From NCBI RefSeq assembly GCF_039908635.1, contig NZ_CP150918.1:1984001-2048000 (forward strand): a DNA stretch of 64,000 nucleotides, in the 5' to 3' direction. A program made the translations under genes and the position numbers. Source of the DNA: Pseudomonas purpurea. GTDB taxonomy: Bacteria > Pseudomonadota > Gammaproteobacteria > Pseudomonadales > Pseudomonadaceae. Positions 17,292-25,573 of this stretch are shown piece by piece (position 1 is the stretch's first letter; each line of letters begins with the position of its first letter). The notes beneath the pieces are model-generated. The model saw only the letters and a list, made by a program, of their open reading frames with translations. It did not search any database and was not told the origin of the DNA.

Positions 17292-17546
17292 ATGAACTGC
17301 CGAGAAGGCTGTGGCGCCTGTTGCATTGCCCCTTCCATCACGACACCGATTCCCGGCATGCCCGACGGCAAGGCTGCGGGAGAACGTTGTGTGCAACTGT
17401 CTGTCGATAATCTGTGCAGCATTTTCGGCAGGCCGGAGCGGCCACCTGTCTGCTCGGCGTTTCATGCGGATGTCGAGGTGTGTGGCAGCAGCCGTGAAGA
17501 GGCCATCAAGCTGCTCGGTTGGTGGGAGCAAATGACGGCGGCGTAG
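17292..17546 (+). CDS. YkgJ-family cysteine-cluster protein
   Basis: 84 residues. ATG 17292 precedes the conserved N-terminal MNCREGCGACC, with further Cys at ERCVQLS, DNLCSIFG, PPVCSAFH and EVCG. Eight or so Cys in a small cytosolic protein fit the YkgJ family (putative Zn or Fe-S binding). The conserved CxxxCCxxP pattern is present (CGACCIAP). Function is not established. Confidence 0.85.
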   Translation: MNCREGCGACCIAPSITTPIPGMPDGKAAGERCVQLSVDNLCSIFGRPERPPVCSAFHADVEVCGSSREEAIKLLGWWEQMTAA

Positions 17547-17587
17547 TGTGTTAAACGAACGGAACTTCAACAATAAGGAATAAGACT

Positions 17588-18193
17588 ATGGGTTCGCTGC
17601 ATCGTATTGCTGTGTTGTGTGGTTTGACGGTTCTGCTGGCCGCCACAGCCCAGGCCGAAGACTGGAAAACGGCCAAGGACGAGGACGGTATCAAGGTGTC
17701 CTTGAGTGAGGTCGCAGGCTCCCAGTACAAGGCTTACCGGGGTGTGACCGTCATGAAGACATCCATGGCCAAGTTGCGCGGTTTGCAGGAAGACGTAGTG
17801 GGCGCTTGCGCCTGGATTCATGAGTGCAAATCGCAGAAGTTGCTCAAGCATGAAGGCGATCAGACCTGGACTTACACCCAATTCAATACGCCTTGGCCTG
17901 TTACAGCGCGTGATTCGGTGCTGCACGTCACCACGGTCGAGGGCGCCGATGGCAGCCTGACCCGCAAACTCGAAGGCGTACCGACGTACCTTCCGGAAGA
18001 AAAAGGCTTTGTACGTGTAGCGCAAGTCCAGGGTTTCTGGAAACTGGTGCCCAAAGGCGCTGACCAGGTCGAGGTGACTTACCAGGTCCACACCGAGCCA
18101 GGCGGCAGTGTACCGTCGTGGTTGGCCAACAAATTTGTGGTCGACGCACCGTTCAATACGTTGAAAGCACTCAAAGAGCGTGCCGAGAAGTAA
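17588..18193 (+). CDS. START-domain protein, periplasmic
   Basis: 201 residues with a signal peptide (cleavage about AQA-ED, residue 23). The mature part is a START/Bet v1-like lipid-binding fold: WKTAKDEDGIKVSLSEVAGS, the AWIHECKSQKLLKHEGD motif, WPVTARDSVL, GFWKLVPKGADQVEVTYQVHTEPGGSVPSWLANKFVVDAPF. Pseudomonas encodes such single-domain START proteins; they bind hydrophobic ligands, but the ligand here is unknown. Start ATG 17588 after AATAAGGAATAAG. Confidence 0.88.
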   Translation: MGSLHRIAVLCGLTVLLAATAQAEDWKTAKDEDGIKVSLSEVAGSQYKAYRGVTVMKTSMAKLRGLQEDVVGACAWIHECKSQKLLKHEGDQTWTYTQFNTPWPVTARDSVLHVTTVEGADGSLTRKLEGVPTYLPEEKGFVRVAQVQGFWKLVPKGADQVEVTYQVHTEPGGSVPSWLANKFVVDAPFNTLKALKERAEK

Positions 18194-18335
18194 GCCCGCT
18201 GTTGTGTTGCTACAAGGCCGCCGATCTGGCGGCCTTTTCCGTGGTGTGTGATCCAGCGGCTGGGGGGAACGATTGCCGGGCGTACGGGGTCGAGATGGAT
18301 GTAGGCCCATCCATGGGTTTATCGAGGAGGCACCG

Positions 18336-18569
18336 ATGCAAAAGTGGGAAGTCACCTTCGTTGATGATCACGGCGTCCAGACGGTGGAGCAATTCGATTG
18401 CGAGCAGAAACCCACGATGGAGCGCGCGGCGCAACTGATTCGCTCAAAACTCCTCCCTGTTCCGGCCGAACTGGATCTCAATGATCTGGAAGGGCGTACC
18501 GACGATCCGACGGTCAAAAGCCTGAAGGATCAAAACAGCATTCAGATCCTCAGCATTACTCCAGTTTGA
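18336..18569 (+). CDS. Small hypothetical protein
   Basis: 77 residues, ATG 18336 behind a consensus CGAGGAGG. Acidic and soluble (MQKWEVTFVDDHGVQTVEQF...), with no membrane segment. The strong ribosome site and core codon use argue that it is real. No family recognised. Confidence 0.7.
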   Translation: MQKWEVTFVDDHGVQTVEQFDCEQKPTMERAAQLIRSKLLPVPAELDLNDLEGRTDDPTVKSLKDQNSIQILSITPV

Positions 18570-18782
18570 TAAGCGCAGCGATGATCCGAAACCAGGTCTT
18601 GGCAGGGGATCTCTGTTGCGGCTACTCTGCAATCGAGATCAGCGAATGAATCGCTAAGGTCTGGTCTTGTCAGCTACATGCTTGTTTCCCGGCGGCAATC
18701 TGATTGCCGTATCGCTCTCACCATTCGGTTGCGGGCGCAGGGAGTACGGAAAGTCTATCCATCGGTTTGAGGAGGACGTTTC

Positions 18783-19124
18783 ATGAGCACAGCCTATCAA
18801 GAAGACATCAGCAGCAGCGTGCTGCGCCGCATGAAAGAAGGCGGTTTTGATTTTTCACGGTTCCATCCCATCGAGTTCTACGCCATTTTTCCGGACGAGG
18901 AGCGGGCACGCCGAGCGGCGGGGCAATTTCGTGGAGAGAGTTTGAATGCTCAGGTCAGTGCACGCGATGACGGTGCCTGGCATCTGGAGTTGAGCAAGGT
19001 GATGTACGCCACTTACGGCGGTATCGGGGACTTCGAGCAGGACTTCGAAGCGGTGGTCGAGCCGCTGGGTGGGATTATCGAAGGCTGGGGCGTCAAGCAG
19101 GAGGTACGAGGGCCACTCGCATAA
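18783..19124 (+). CDS. RraB-family ribonuclease E inhibitor
   Basis: 113 residues, ATG 18783 after TTGAGGAGG. Resembles regulator of RNase E activity B: EEDISSS-type acidic N-terminus, FHPIEFYAIFPDEERARRAA, a mid-region DDGAWHLELSKVMYATYGGIGDFEQDF, and a conserved GGIIEGWGV end. RraB binds RNase E and alters degradosome content. Followed by an intrinsic terminator. Confidence 0.82.
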   Translation: MSTAYQEDISSSVLRRMKEGGFDFSRFHPIEFYAIFPDEERARRAAGQFRGESLNAQVSARDDGAWHLELSKVMYATYGGIGDFEQDFEAVVEPLGGIIEGWGVKQEVRGPLA

Positions 19125-19151
19125 CACTATGAACAGCGACAACACTCAGCG

Positions 19152-19178
19152 ACGGCTGACCTTCGGGTCGGCCGTTTT
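19152..19178 (+). terminator. Terminator of the RraB-like gene
   Basis: CGGCTGACC TTCG GGTCGGCCG hairpin with a stable UUCG loop followed by TTTT. Confidence 0.85.
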
Positions 19179-19232
19179 CATTGGTGGCGGGGACGCCGCG
19201 AACGGCAAAACCCTGAAACAAGAATTCAGCGC

Positions 19233-19258
19233 AAAAAAAAGCCACCCGTGAGGGTGGC
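19233..19258 (-). terminator. Minus-strand terminator without an identified gene
   Basis: On the minus strand GCCACCC TCAC GGGTGGC is followed by eight T. No minus-strand protein gene ends here, which suggests an unannotated transcript. Confidence 0.65.
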
Positions 19259-19603
19259 CAAAAGGGAAGACCGGTAAGGAGAGGAAACCGGTCGGAACAC
19301 ACCGGACCGGGCCGCCATGAGCCTGGTGCGTGGGCTTCACCTGAGTCTGTCGAGCGAAGCGTTTTGCGCGATGGGGCGGATTATCCGCAGGCGCAGACGG
19401 GCAGTGAAATCAACTCTGGCTATGCTGGTGATAGCCGATAGCGTTGCTTTGCAATGAAGCAGGGGCGGTCAGGTTGGAGCGTTTGTTGCACAGGATTGGT
19501 GCGGTGTGTGCGAGGTGAATATCCAACCGGTTGATATTAAAGCGTTTATGCCGATGGCACGGGCCTTGCGAAGTCCCAGTGTCCGGGTGACAAGGAGTAC
19601 GGC

Positions 19604-21013
19604 ATGATCCGCACCTATTTTGATGAGATGTACGATGCCGGTGGCCAGGTCCGCCCGCATTATCGGGAGTTCGCCCGTTGGCTGTCCGAAACGCCTGACG
19701 AGCTTTTGGCACAACGGCGACGCGAGGCCGATCTGTTGTTTCATCGCGCCGGGATTACTTTCACGCTCTATGGTGATGAGCAGGGGACAGAGCGTCTGAT
19801 TCCCTTCGACACCATCCCCCGCAGCATCCCCGCCAGTGAATGGCGGGTCGTCGAACGTGGCTGTATCCAGCGGGTCAAGGCACTGAACATGTTCCTCGCC
19901 GACCTCTACCACGAACAGCGCATCATCAAGGCCGGCATCATCCCGGCCGAACAGGTGCTGGCGAACGAGCAGTATCAGTTGGCGATGCAAGGACTGGATC
20001 TGCACCGCGATATCTATTCCCACATCTGCGGCGTCGATCTGGTGCGTGATGGGGATGGAACGTACTACGTGCTTGAAGACAATCTGCGTACGCCCAGCGG
20101 CGTGAGCTACATGCTGGAAGATCGCAAGATGATGATGCGTTTATTCCCGGAGTTGTTTGCCGCCCAGCGCATCGCGCCCATCGATCATTACCCGAACCTG
20201 TTGCTCGACACCCTGAAAAGCTCCAGCCCGCTGGATGACCCCAGCGTGGTGGTGCTGACCCCTGGCCGTTTCAACAACGCATTCTTCGAACATGCGTTTC
20301 TGGCCCGGGAAATGGGTGTGGAACTGGTCGAGGGCGCGGACCTGTTCGTGCGTGATGACCGGGTGTTTATGCGCACCACCGATGGGCCGAAAGCCGTCGA
20401 CGTGATTTACCGTCGCCTCGACGATGCTTTCCTCGATCCGTTGGCGTTCAACCCGGATTCGATGCTCGGCGTGCCCGGCCTGTTGTCGTCCTACCGTTCG
20501 GGCAATGTGGTGCTGGCCAATGCCATTGGCACCGGCGTGGCGGACGACAAGTCGGTTTACCCGTTTGTTACCGACATGATCCGCTTCTATCTGGACGAAG
20601 AGCCGATCCTGAAAAACGTGCCGACCTGGCAGTGTCGCAATCCGTCAGAGCTTTCCCATGTTCTGGCGAACCTGCCGGAGCTGGTGGTCAAGGAAACCCA
20701 GGGCTCCGGTGGTTACGGAATGCTGGTGGGACCTGCGGCCAGCGCGGCGGAGATCGAGTCCTTCCGGGCGAGGCTCAAGGCCAAGCCCCACGCCTACATC
20801 GCACAACCGACTCTGTCGCTGTCGACCTGTCCGACGTTTGTCGAAAACGGCATCGCCCCGCGCCACATCGACCTGCGTCCGTTTGTCTTGTCTGGTCGCG
20901 AAACCCGTGTCGTACCCGGTGGCCTCACCCGTGTGGCCCTGCGCGAAGGATCCCTGGTGGTGAACTCGTCCCAGGGGGGCGGAACCAAGGACACCTGGGT
21001 GGTCGAGGATTGA
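19604..21013 (+). CDS. Circularly permuted ATP-grasp protein
   Basis: 469 residues, start ATG 19604 behind AAGGAG. First gene of a three-gene operon. Matches the CP_ATPgrasp family: N-terminal YFDEMYDAGGQVRPHYREF, central VLEDNLRTPSGVSYMLEDR, GRFNNAFFEHAFLAREMGVELVEG, and LVVKETQGSGGYGMLVG with a Gly-rich ATP-binding loop. ATP-grasp enzymes ligate a carboxylate to an amine; with an alpha-E protein and a transglutaminase this conserved trio is thought to build or modify a peptide, but substrates are not established. Confidence 0.92.
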   Translation: MIRTYFDEMYDAGGQVRPHYREFARWLSETPDELLAQRRREADLLFHRAGITFTLYGDEQGTERLIPFDTIPRSIPASEWRVVERGCIQRVKALNMFLADLYHEQRIIKAGIIPAEQVLANEQYQLAMQGLDLHRDIYSHICGVDLVRDGDGTYYVLEDNLRTPSGVSYMLEDRKMMMRLFPELFAAQRIAPIDHYPNLLLDTLKSSSPLDDPSVVVLTPGRFNNAFFEHAFLAREMGVELVEGADLFVRDDRVFMRTTDGPKAVDVIYRRLDDAFLDPLAFNPDSMLGVPGLLSSYRSGNVVLANAIGTGVADDKSVYPFVTDMIRFYLDEEPILKNVPTWQCRNPSELSHVLANLPELVVKETQGSGGYGMLVGPAASAAEIESFRARLKAKPHAYIAQPTLSLSTCPTFVENGIAPRHIDLRPFVLSGRETRVVPGGLTRVALREGSLVVNSSQGGGTKDTWVVED

Positions 21014-21025
21014 AGGAAGCCTGCC

Positions 21026-21976
21026 ATGCTAAGTAGAACTGCCTCGGATTTGTATTGGATGTCGCGTTACCTGGAGCGGGCGGAAAACCTCGCACGGATG
21101 CTGGACATCAGTTACTCGCTGTCATTGATGCCCCAGGACGGTCGCGGTGATGGCCTGCATGAACTGGCGATGCCGTTGTTGATCACCGGCACCCTCGAGG
21201 ATTACCTGGAGCGCCACGGTGAGCTGCACGCCGAACGCTTGCTGCACTTTTTCGCCCTGGATGCGGCCAACCCGGCCAGCATCTACAGCTGCCTCGGTGC
21301 CGCGCGGGCCAGTGCCCACGCGGTGCGTGGGCGAATTACCGCAGACATGTGGGAAAACATCAACGCGACCTGGCTGGAGATTCGCGGGATTGCCGATCAG
21401 GGCTTGAGTCGTTACGGCATGAGCCGTTTTTGCGAGTGGATCAAGGAACGTTCCCACCTGTTCCGGGGCGCGTCCTACGGCACCATCATGCGTAACGATG
21501 CGTTCCGCTTCATTCGCCTGGGGACGTTCATCGAAAGGGCTGACAATACGTTGCGCCTGCTCGACGCCCGGTACGAAATGGCCGGCGACCAGGCCGAAGC
21601 GGTCAGCGATGGCACCGCTCATGCCTATTACCAGTGGAGTGCGTTGTTGCGGGCCTTGTCGTCGTTCGAGGCGTACACCGAGATCTACCGCGATGCCCCC
21701 GGCGCCCGGCATGTCGCTGAACTGTTACTGCTGCGTGCCGACGTGCCACGTTCGTTGCGCGCCTGCACGGAAGAAATCGACCAGATCCTCGCCAGCCTGC
21801 CGGGGGCCAATGGCCGGCCCGCGCAACGCCTGGCGGCGGAAATGGACGCACGCCTGCGTTACACCGGCATCAACGAAATTCTCGACGAAGGCCTGCATAT
21901 CTGGCTGACCGAATTCATCCCGTTGGTGCGCCAGTTGGGCAATGCCATTCACCGTTCCTACCTGGAGGCCGCATGA
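21026..21976 (+). CDS. Alpha-E domain protein (DUF403)
   Basis: 316 residues, all-helical. Signature N-terminus MLSRTASDLYWMSRYLERAENLARMLD, then FFALDAANPASIYSCLGAARASAHAVRGRI and FIRLGTFIERADNTLRLLDARY. Twelve bases after the ATP-grasp gene; its stop overlaps the transglutaminase start. Alpha-E proteins are always near ATP-grasp and transglutaminase genes, and their biochemical role is unknown. Confidence 0.92.
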   Translation: MLSRTASDLYWMSRYLERAENLARMLDISYSLSLMPQDGRGDGLHELAMPLLITGTLEDYLERHGELHAERLLHFFALDAANPASIYSCLGAARASAHAVRGRITADMWENINATWLEIRGIADQGLSRYGMSRFCEWIKERSHLFRGASYGTIMRNDAFRFIRLGTFIERADNTLRLLDARYEMAGDQAEAVSDGTAHAYYQWSALLRALSSFEAYTEIYRDAPGARHVAELLLLRADVPRSLRACTEEIDQILASLPGANGRPAQRLAAEMDARLRYTGINEILDEGLHIWLTEFIPLVRQLGNAIHRSYLEAA

Positions 21977-22776
21977 GACTTTCCATCAGCCACGAGACCA
22001 CCTATCACTACGAAGATCAGGTGCGGGCGAGCATCCAGTATTTGCGTCTGACGCCCCACGACAGCGAGCGTCAGCACGTACTCAGTTGGCAGCTTGACCT
22101 GCCACGGCCGGTGCGGGCGCAACTCGACCCGTTTGGCAACATCCTGCACGTGCTGACCATGGACGAGCCTCACGCGGCGATCATCATTGGCGCCCGGGGG
22201 CAGGTAGACATCGACGAGTTGCGTGAGGCCGAGCATGAGAGCCAGTCTGCGTTGCCCTTCTTGCGTTTTACCCGGTTAACCGAGGCGGACGAGGCCTTGC
22301 GCGCGTTTGCCGACAAGCAGTGCCGGCAACGCCGTGATCGCACGGCGCTGATTGACTTGATGCACGGCCTCAACCAGCACATGACGTACACGCCGGGTTC
22401 CACTGAGGTTGAAACCAGCGCCGCTCAAGCGTTCGCCGGGCGGGCAGGGGTTTGCCAGGATCACGCTCACGCGTTTCTCGCCTGCGCGCGCAGCCTGGGC
22501 ATTCCTGCGCGTTATGTGTCGGGTTATCTCTACAGCGAGAACAGCGAACATCTGGCCAGCCACGCCTGGGCCGAAGCGTGGCTGGACGACGCGTGGTACA
22601 GCTTTGATGTGACCAATGAGCTGGCCAGGCCTGAGCGTCATCTGAAACTGGCAGTAGGGCTCGATTATCTGGATGCCTGCCCGGTGCGCGGCATGCGCCG
22701 GGGCGGTGGGTGCGAACAAATGCATGCCAAGGTGTTCGTCTCGCCGACGCCGGTGATTTCTGTTCAGCAGCAGTAA
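21973..22776 (+). CDS. Transglutaminase-like cysteine peptidase family protein
   Basis: 267 residues. N-terminal bacterial transglutaminase beta domain (about 1-90) followed by the catalytic core with Cys161 in GVCQDHAH, His197 in SHAWAEAWL and Asp212 in YSFDVTN. This is the intact triad, so it should be an active amide hydrolase or transferase. ATGA overlap with the alpha-E gene shows coupling. A REPIN follows ten bases downstream. Confidence 0.92.
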   Translation: MRLSISHETTYHYEDQVRASIQYLRLTPHDSERQHVLSWQLDLPRPVRAQLDPFGNILHVLTMDEPHAAIIIGARGQVDIDELREAEHESQSALPFLRFTRLTEADEALRAFADKQCRQRRDRTALIDLMHGLNQHMTYTPGSTEVETSAAQAFAGRAGVCQDHAHAFLACARSLGIPARYVSGYLYSENSEHLASHAWAEAWLDDAWYSFDVTNELARPERHLKLAVGLDYLDACPVRGMRRGGGCEQMHAKVFVSPTPVISVQQQ

Positions 22777-22785
22777 CGCAATTCA

Positions 22786-22920
22786 CTGTGGCGAGGGAGC
22801 TTGCTCCCGCTGGGGCGCGAAGCGGCCCTTAAATCAACCGACGCATTTTTTCAGGAAAACCGCGTGCGCTGGTTTTGCGTCTACTGCGCAGCCGAGTGGG
22901 AGCAAGCTCCCTCGCCACAG
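22786..22920. repeat. REPIN (GTGGCGAGG class)
   Basis: CTGTGGCGAGGGAGCTTGCT left arm and the inverse AGCAAGCTCCCTCGCCACAG right arm, about 95 bases apart, between the convergent transglutaminase and cytochrome genes. Confidence 0.85.
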
Positions 22921-22927
22921 GTTCGCT

Positions 22928-23740
22928 CTACTTGGCTGAAATCTGCTTGCGCCCCGCCATGTGCTTCAAATAGCCCACCAGCATCGTCAGTTCTTCATCC
23001 GGCAACACTGTTGTCGAGAACCCGGGCATTTTCGCCTGTGGCCACTGGCGCAGGCTTTGCGGGTCGCGGATGTAGCGCTTGAGGAAGTCTGTGCCGAAGT
23101 ACTCGGTGGGGCTGAAGGGAATGTTCAGGTCCGGCCCAAACTGAGCATCCCCCGCGCCGTTGAGGCGGTGACACGCCAGGCAGTTTTTCTGGAATAGCGC
23201 AAACCCCTGATTCACCGGGTCATCGGCCGCCAGTGCCGGGTCTGGCCGCAGGGCAGGGAAGCGCTCGGCAACGGCCGCCAGACGCTTGATGCCGGCGACT
23301 TGAAAGGGCCACTGCTCGGGGCTGATGTGGCCGGCCTGCGGGTGGGTCCACACCAGGTAAAACGGTCCGGCGCTCGGTTTGTCCTTCGCCAGCGCAGGCC
23401 AGGGCTGGGCCGGGTCTTCGATTGCCAGCCACGCCTGTGAGCCCGATGTGTTGAACAACGGCGCCGCTGCCAGTTCGGCCGCAAAACCGTCCAGCGCCAC
23501 GGCTTGCAAGTGATCCTCGGCACTTACACCCGTCAACAACGCCGCCAGCGGCACAGCGCGATAATGCATTTCCCGTTTATAGGAAACGTCGTCAGGAACG
23601 GTGATGGTCCGGGCCTGAGGATGCTTGAGCAACTCCTCGGTCTGCCAGGTTCGGTGGTTGCTGCCCAGGTCGAGCACCAACTGCGCGGCATACAAGGGCG
23701 TGCTGAGCAGCAAAGCCCCCAACAGAATTAGAGCTTTCAC
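22928..23740 (-). CDS. Periplasmic c-type cytochrome with N-terminal extra domain
   Basis: 270 residues, signal peptide cleaved near YAA-QL (residue 19). One haem c site, CLACH at 187-191, with a likely Met ligand in AKMPGFSTTVLPDEEL. The first 150 mature residues (QLVLDLGSNHRTWQTEELL..., YRAVPLAALL) are a separate beta-rich domain that resembles the molybdopterin/sulfite-oxidase-type fold in pattern only. It probably donates electrons in the periplasm; the partner is unknown. Start ATG 23740. Confidence 0.85.
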   Translation of the reverse strand: MKALILLGALLLSTPLYAAQLVLDLGSNHRTWQTEELLKHPQARTITVPDDVSYKREMHYRAVPLAALLTGVSAEDHLQAVALDGFAAELAAAPLFNTSGSQAWLAIEDPAQPWPALAKDKPSAGPFYLVWTHPQAGHISPEQWPFQVAGIKRLAAVAERFPALRPDPALAADDPVNQGFALFQKNCLACHRLNGAGDAQFGPDLNIPFSPTEYFGTDFLKRYIRDPQSLRQWPQAKMPGFSTTVLPDEELTMLVGYLKHMAGRKQISAK

Positions 23741-23848
23741 GTGATCGCCGTCATGAGTGGGTGTGCCGCAAAGGTTGGCACAGCCGCGCTGACCCGGGTA
23801 GTGCGCGAGTCAGTTTTTTGAGGCGGCGCTGTCCCCCGTCACGCCTGA

Positions 23849-23944
23849 TTAACCGATCACTTTCGTGAGATTCGGCAAGATCAGTAGCAGCGTGGTAGCG
23901 AATAAAATGAGCCCGGCCTGACGTACTTTCGAGTGTTTGAACAT
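23849..23944 (-). CDS. 31-residue membrane peptide
   Basis: ATG 23944 to TAA 23849. Basic N-terminus (MFKHSKVRQ), one hydrophobic helix (AGLILFATTLLLILPNL) and a short TKVIG tail, giving the positive-inside layout of a single-pass inner-membrane microprotein. An AAAGGCAG sequence stands upstream. It is the only frame of its kind in a 600-base gap between the cytochrome and thiolase genes. I know of no named family; comparison across Pseudomonas would settle it. Confidence 0.5.
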   Translation of the reverse strand: MFKHSKVRQAGLILFATTLLLILPNLTKVIG

Positions 23945-24341
23945 GGCTGACTGCCTTTTTTGTTATTTCCTGAGCGTCGAATGCTTGCCTGCATCTCCAT
24001 GACGGCAAAGCGCTGCACTTCCTGTATGACGGAGGCCTCGGCAAAACCCGACGACTCTTCCGTAAGTTCACCTTAGGGGCCACGTAACGCTTGGCTTAGA
24101 TCCATTTCATCTCAGCCAGTAGCTATCAGCACTTAAAAAGGCATGAGGCTTATTGCCAGCTGCTTTGCCGCCCGTTTGCTAGACAGTTCGGTGACCTGAA
24201 ACGGTTAACCCGATAGCTCGCTACCGTTCGTCTGAGCGTGACCGTCAAGGTCGCTGAGCGCATCGGTCATTGAATCCGGCGCTGTGGCGCCTAAGGTGAG
24301 AACTCCTGTTTTACTCACCCGCACAACGGTTCGAGGACGTC
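23945..24341. other. Upstream region of the thiolase operon
   Basis: About 400 bases with no credible gene or strong hairpin. It must contain the promoter for the thiolase/FadJ-like pair. No PsrA-type box was found by eye. Confidence 0.3.
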
Positions 24342-25547
24342 ATGACCCAAGCTTTGATTTTCGATGCGCTGCGTACGCCCCGTGGCCGTGGCAAGGCAGA
24401 TGGCGCCTTGCACAGCGTCAAACCGGTGAACCTGATGGCCGGGCTGCTCACGGCCCTGCAACAGCGCACGCAGCTTGATACCCGTGAAGTCGACGACATC
24501 GTGCTCGGTTGCGTGACGCCGATTGGCGACCAAGGTGCCGATATTGCCAAGACCGCCGCGTTGGTCGCGGATTGGGACGTCAGCGTGGCCGGTGTGCAAA
24601 TCAATCGTTTTTGCGCCTCGGGGCTTGAAGCGGTGAACCTGGGCGCGATGAAGGTGCGCTCCGGTTTTGAAGACCTGGTGGTGGTCGGTGGCGTCGAGTC
24701 CATGTCGCGGGTGCCGATGGGCAGCGATGGCGGTGCCTGGGCGCTCGACCCGCAGACCAACCTGCACAGTCATTTCACGCCGCAAGGGGTGGGGGCCGAC
24801 CTGATCGCCACGATCGAAGGTTTCAGCCGTCAGGATGTCGACGCCTACGCATTGCACTCCCAGCAGAAAGCCGCGCGGGCGCGGGCTGACGGTTCATTCA
24901 ACAAGTCACTGGTGCCGGTGCAGGACCAGAACGGCATCGTGCTGCTCGACCATGATGAGTTCATTCGTGGCGATTCAACGCTTGAAGGCCTGGGCAAGCT
25001 CAAGCCGAGCTTCGAGATGATCGGGCAAATGGGCTTCGACGCCACCGCACTGCGGGTTTACAGCCACATCGAGCGCATCAACCACGTTCACACGCCGGGC
25101 AACAGCTCGGGGATTGTCGACGGTGCGGCGTTGATGCTGATCGGCTCCGAAGCCAAGGGCCGGGCGCTGGGGTTGCAGCCGCGAGCGCGGATCGTTGCCA
25201 CCGCCGTCACCAGTACCGACCCGACCATCATGCTCACCGGCCCTGCGCCGGCGACTCGCAAGGCCCTGGCCAAGGCCGGGCTGCGGGTCGAGGACATCGA
25301 CCTGTTCGAGGTCAACGAAGCCTTCGCCTCGGTGGTGCTCAAGTTCATCAAGGACATGGCTGTCGACCCGGCCAGGGTCAACGTCAACGGCGGCTCCATC
25401 GCCATGGGCCATCCGCTCGGCGCTACCGGGTGCGCGATCCTTGGCACGTTGCTCGATGAGCTGGAAGCACGGCAGTTGCGTTATGGCCTGGCGACGCTGT
25501 GCGTCGGCGGCGGCATGGGTATCGCCACCATCATCGAACGCCTCTGA
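24342..25547 (+). CDS. Acetyl-CoA C-acyltransferase (thiolase, FadI/PaaJ-like)
   Basis: 401 residues. Thiolytic cleavage of 3-ketoacyl-CoA. Active-site Cys91 in [11 protein letters not shown], the general-base motifs VNEAFAS and [14 protein letters not shown], and [11 protein letters not shown] at the C-terminus. It forms an operon with the multifunctional hydratase/dehydrogenase starting 26 bases on, the gene order of a FadI/FadJ-like beta-oxidation complex; P. aeruginosa PA1736/PA1737 is my reference for the synteny. Confidence 0.93.
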   Translation: MTQALIFDALRTPRGRGKADGALHSVKPVNLMAGLLTALQQRTQLDTREVDDIVLGCVTPIGDQGADIAKTAALVADWDVSVAGVQINRFCASGLEAVNLGAMKVRSGFEDLVVVGGVESMSRVPMGSDGGAWALDPQTNLHSHFTPQGVGADLIATIEGFSRQDVDAYALHSQQKAARARADGSFNKSLVPVQDQNGIVLLDHDEFIRGDSTLEGLGKLKPSFEMIGQMGFDATALRVYSHIERINHVHTPGNSSGIVDGAALMLIGSEAKGRALGLQPRARIVATAVTSTDPTIMLTGPAPATRKALAKAGLRVEDIDLFEVNEAFASVVLKFIKDMAVDPARVNVNGGSIAMGHPLGATGCAILGTLLDELEARQLRYGLATLCVGGGMGIATIIERL

Positions 25548-25573
25548 GCCCCCCGACTTCAAGGAAAATTGCC

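Larger units (their letters stand above)
19125..19603. other. 480-base gap with facing terminators
   Basis: It contains the plus-strand terminator of the RraB gene, a minus-strand terminator, and an ACCGGT...ACCGGT hairpin (about 19270-19293) with two GGA triplets in its loop. No protein frame is credible. A minus-strand small RNA ending at 19233 is possible. Confidence 0.35.
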
